From Clostridia bacterium (GTDB lineage: Bacteria; Bacillota; Clostridia; Oscillospirales; CAG-272), in the NCBI GenBank assembly GCA_017453085.1, contig JAFTKV010000308.1:1-13104 (forward strand): a DNA stretch of 13,104 bases, read 5' to 3'. Numbering within the stretch: the first letter of the stretch is position 1; every line of letters begins with the position of its first letter. The notes beneath the pieces are model-generated. The model saw only the letters and a program-made list of their open reading frames with translations, ran no database searches and was not told the origin of the DNA. A program made the position numbers and the translations under genes. Of the stretch, positions 12,893 through 13,104 are shown in pieces.

Positions 12893-12977
12893 AAAAATCC
12901 CGCTCTCATCCGGGCAAGCGTCCGGGTAAGCCAAGGTGAGGATCCCCCCGCACCTGATACGGCAGAGCGTTATTATA
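12893..12977 (-). ncRNA. Candidate small structured RNA, unclassified
   Basis: The region is GC-rich and highly self-complementary. CGCTCT (12901-12906) pairs with AGAGCG (12964-12969), enclosing ATCC / GGAT, CCG...CGG and CCGG...CCGG segments. On the minus strand a TATAAT (12977-12972) sits directly upstream, and the far end runs GAGCGGGATTTTTATT, a terminator-like tail. There is no open reading frame, tRNA cloverleaf or known riboswitch core that I recognise. The SRP RNA core (GGAAG...AGCAG) is absent. A plus-strand read-through element is possible. Confidence 0.35.
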
Positions 12978-13001
12978 GCCCGACCATACGGTCGGTGTCA
13001 C
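12972..13001 (-). promoter_or_regulatory. Candidate leftward promoter with a palindrome in its spacer
   Basis: On the minus strand: -35 GTGACA (13001-12996), 18-bp spacer, -10 TATAAT (12977-12972). The spacer holds a 6-4-6 palindrome (CCGACC, ATAC, GGTCGG at 12980-12995), resembling TetR-type operators. It lies just upstream of the second tRNA-Gly on the other strand. Confidence 0.4.
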
Positions 13002-13005
13002 CTTT

Positions 13006-13081
13006 GCGGATTTAGCTCATTTGGTAGAGCGCGACCTTGCCAAGGTCGAGGTGGCGGGTTCGAGCCCCGTAATCCGCTCCA
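13006..13081 (+). tRNA. tRNA-Gly (GCC), copy 2
   Basis: Identical in all 76 bases to the tRNA-Gly at 12570-12645, including encoded CCA. It is separated from the rest of the cluster by about 245 bases of palindromic sequence. It may be read from the cluster promoter or from an unseen one. Confidence 0.95.
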
Positions 13082-13104
13082 TCATGAGCAAATCCACGCA
13101 GTAC
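13006..13104 (+). repeat. 99-bp direct repeat, copy 2 (cut by window edge)
   Basis: Identical to 12570-12668. If the repeat continues, a second tRNA-Cys should follow just outside the window. Confidence 0.95.

Noticed and set aside
12893..12977. SRP RNA, TPP or cobalamin riboswitch
   Set aside because: Only fragments match (AGCCAAGG, ACCTGAT, AAGCCA); the diagnostic cores of these RNAs are missing.
1..13104. CRISPR array, insertion sequence or prophage
   Set aside because: No regularly spaced repeats, transposase, integrase or phage structural genes were seen on either strand.

Overview
This looks like a chromosomal segment from an uncultured or little-studied Clostridia bacterium (Firmicutes), probably near Oscillospiraceae/Ruminococcaceae. 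That assignment is an inference. It rests on spoVG, a walJ-rlmH gene pair, strong AGGAGG-type ribosome binding sites, TTGACA/TATAAT promoters with TGn extensions, GC-rich coding DNA with C-ending codons set in AT-rich spacers, and the Val-Asp-Phe-Gly-Cys tRNA order.

Layout. (1) 1-61: the 5' part of a leftward tRNA-Trp gene, with its promoter. (2) 152-2752: a rightward heavy-metal efflux operon. It has a CadC/SmtB-type repressor with both known metal sites, a free-standing heavy-metal-associated (HMA) domain protein, and a P1B-type Zn/Cd/Pb ATPase that lacks its own HMA domain. A perfect 8-6-8 inverted repeat sits over the transcription start, and a terminator closes the operon. (3) 2717-3409: an AT-rich cassette of two small XRE-type regulators. 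They are transcribed outward from overlapping promoters that share repeated TTGACAT half-sites, and each is capped by a copy of the same terminator palindrome. (4) 3413-4315: a leftward diacylglycerol-kinase-family lipid kinase. (5) 4507-9060: a rightward probable operon of a galactokinase-family kinase, WalJ nuclease, RlmH rRNA methyltransferase and a membrane-anchored WG-repeat-like protein with a Thr/Pro-rich stalk. (6) 9074-9443: leftward spoVG. (7) 9596-10963: murC. (8) 10970-11150: an array of four palindromes. (9) 11161-12039: hslO (Hsp33). (10) 12155-13104: a tRNA cluster (Val, Asp, Phe, Gly, Cys, Gly) from a consensus promoter, with a palindrome in every spacer, a 99-bp direct repeat and a rearranged tRNA-Cys remnant.

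How the parts work together. The metal operon is a standard derepressible detoxification unit with an unusual split ATPase. The core genes (walJ, rlmH, murC, spoVG, hslO) are housekeeping. The parts most worth a second look are the self-contained XRE pair, the tRNA-Cys/Gly end of the cluster (including a possible small leftward RNA with a palindrome in its promoter spacer), and the palindromic element between murC and hslO. I found no defence system, CRISPR array, transposase or phage gene.
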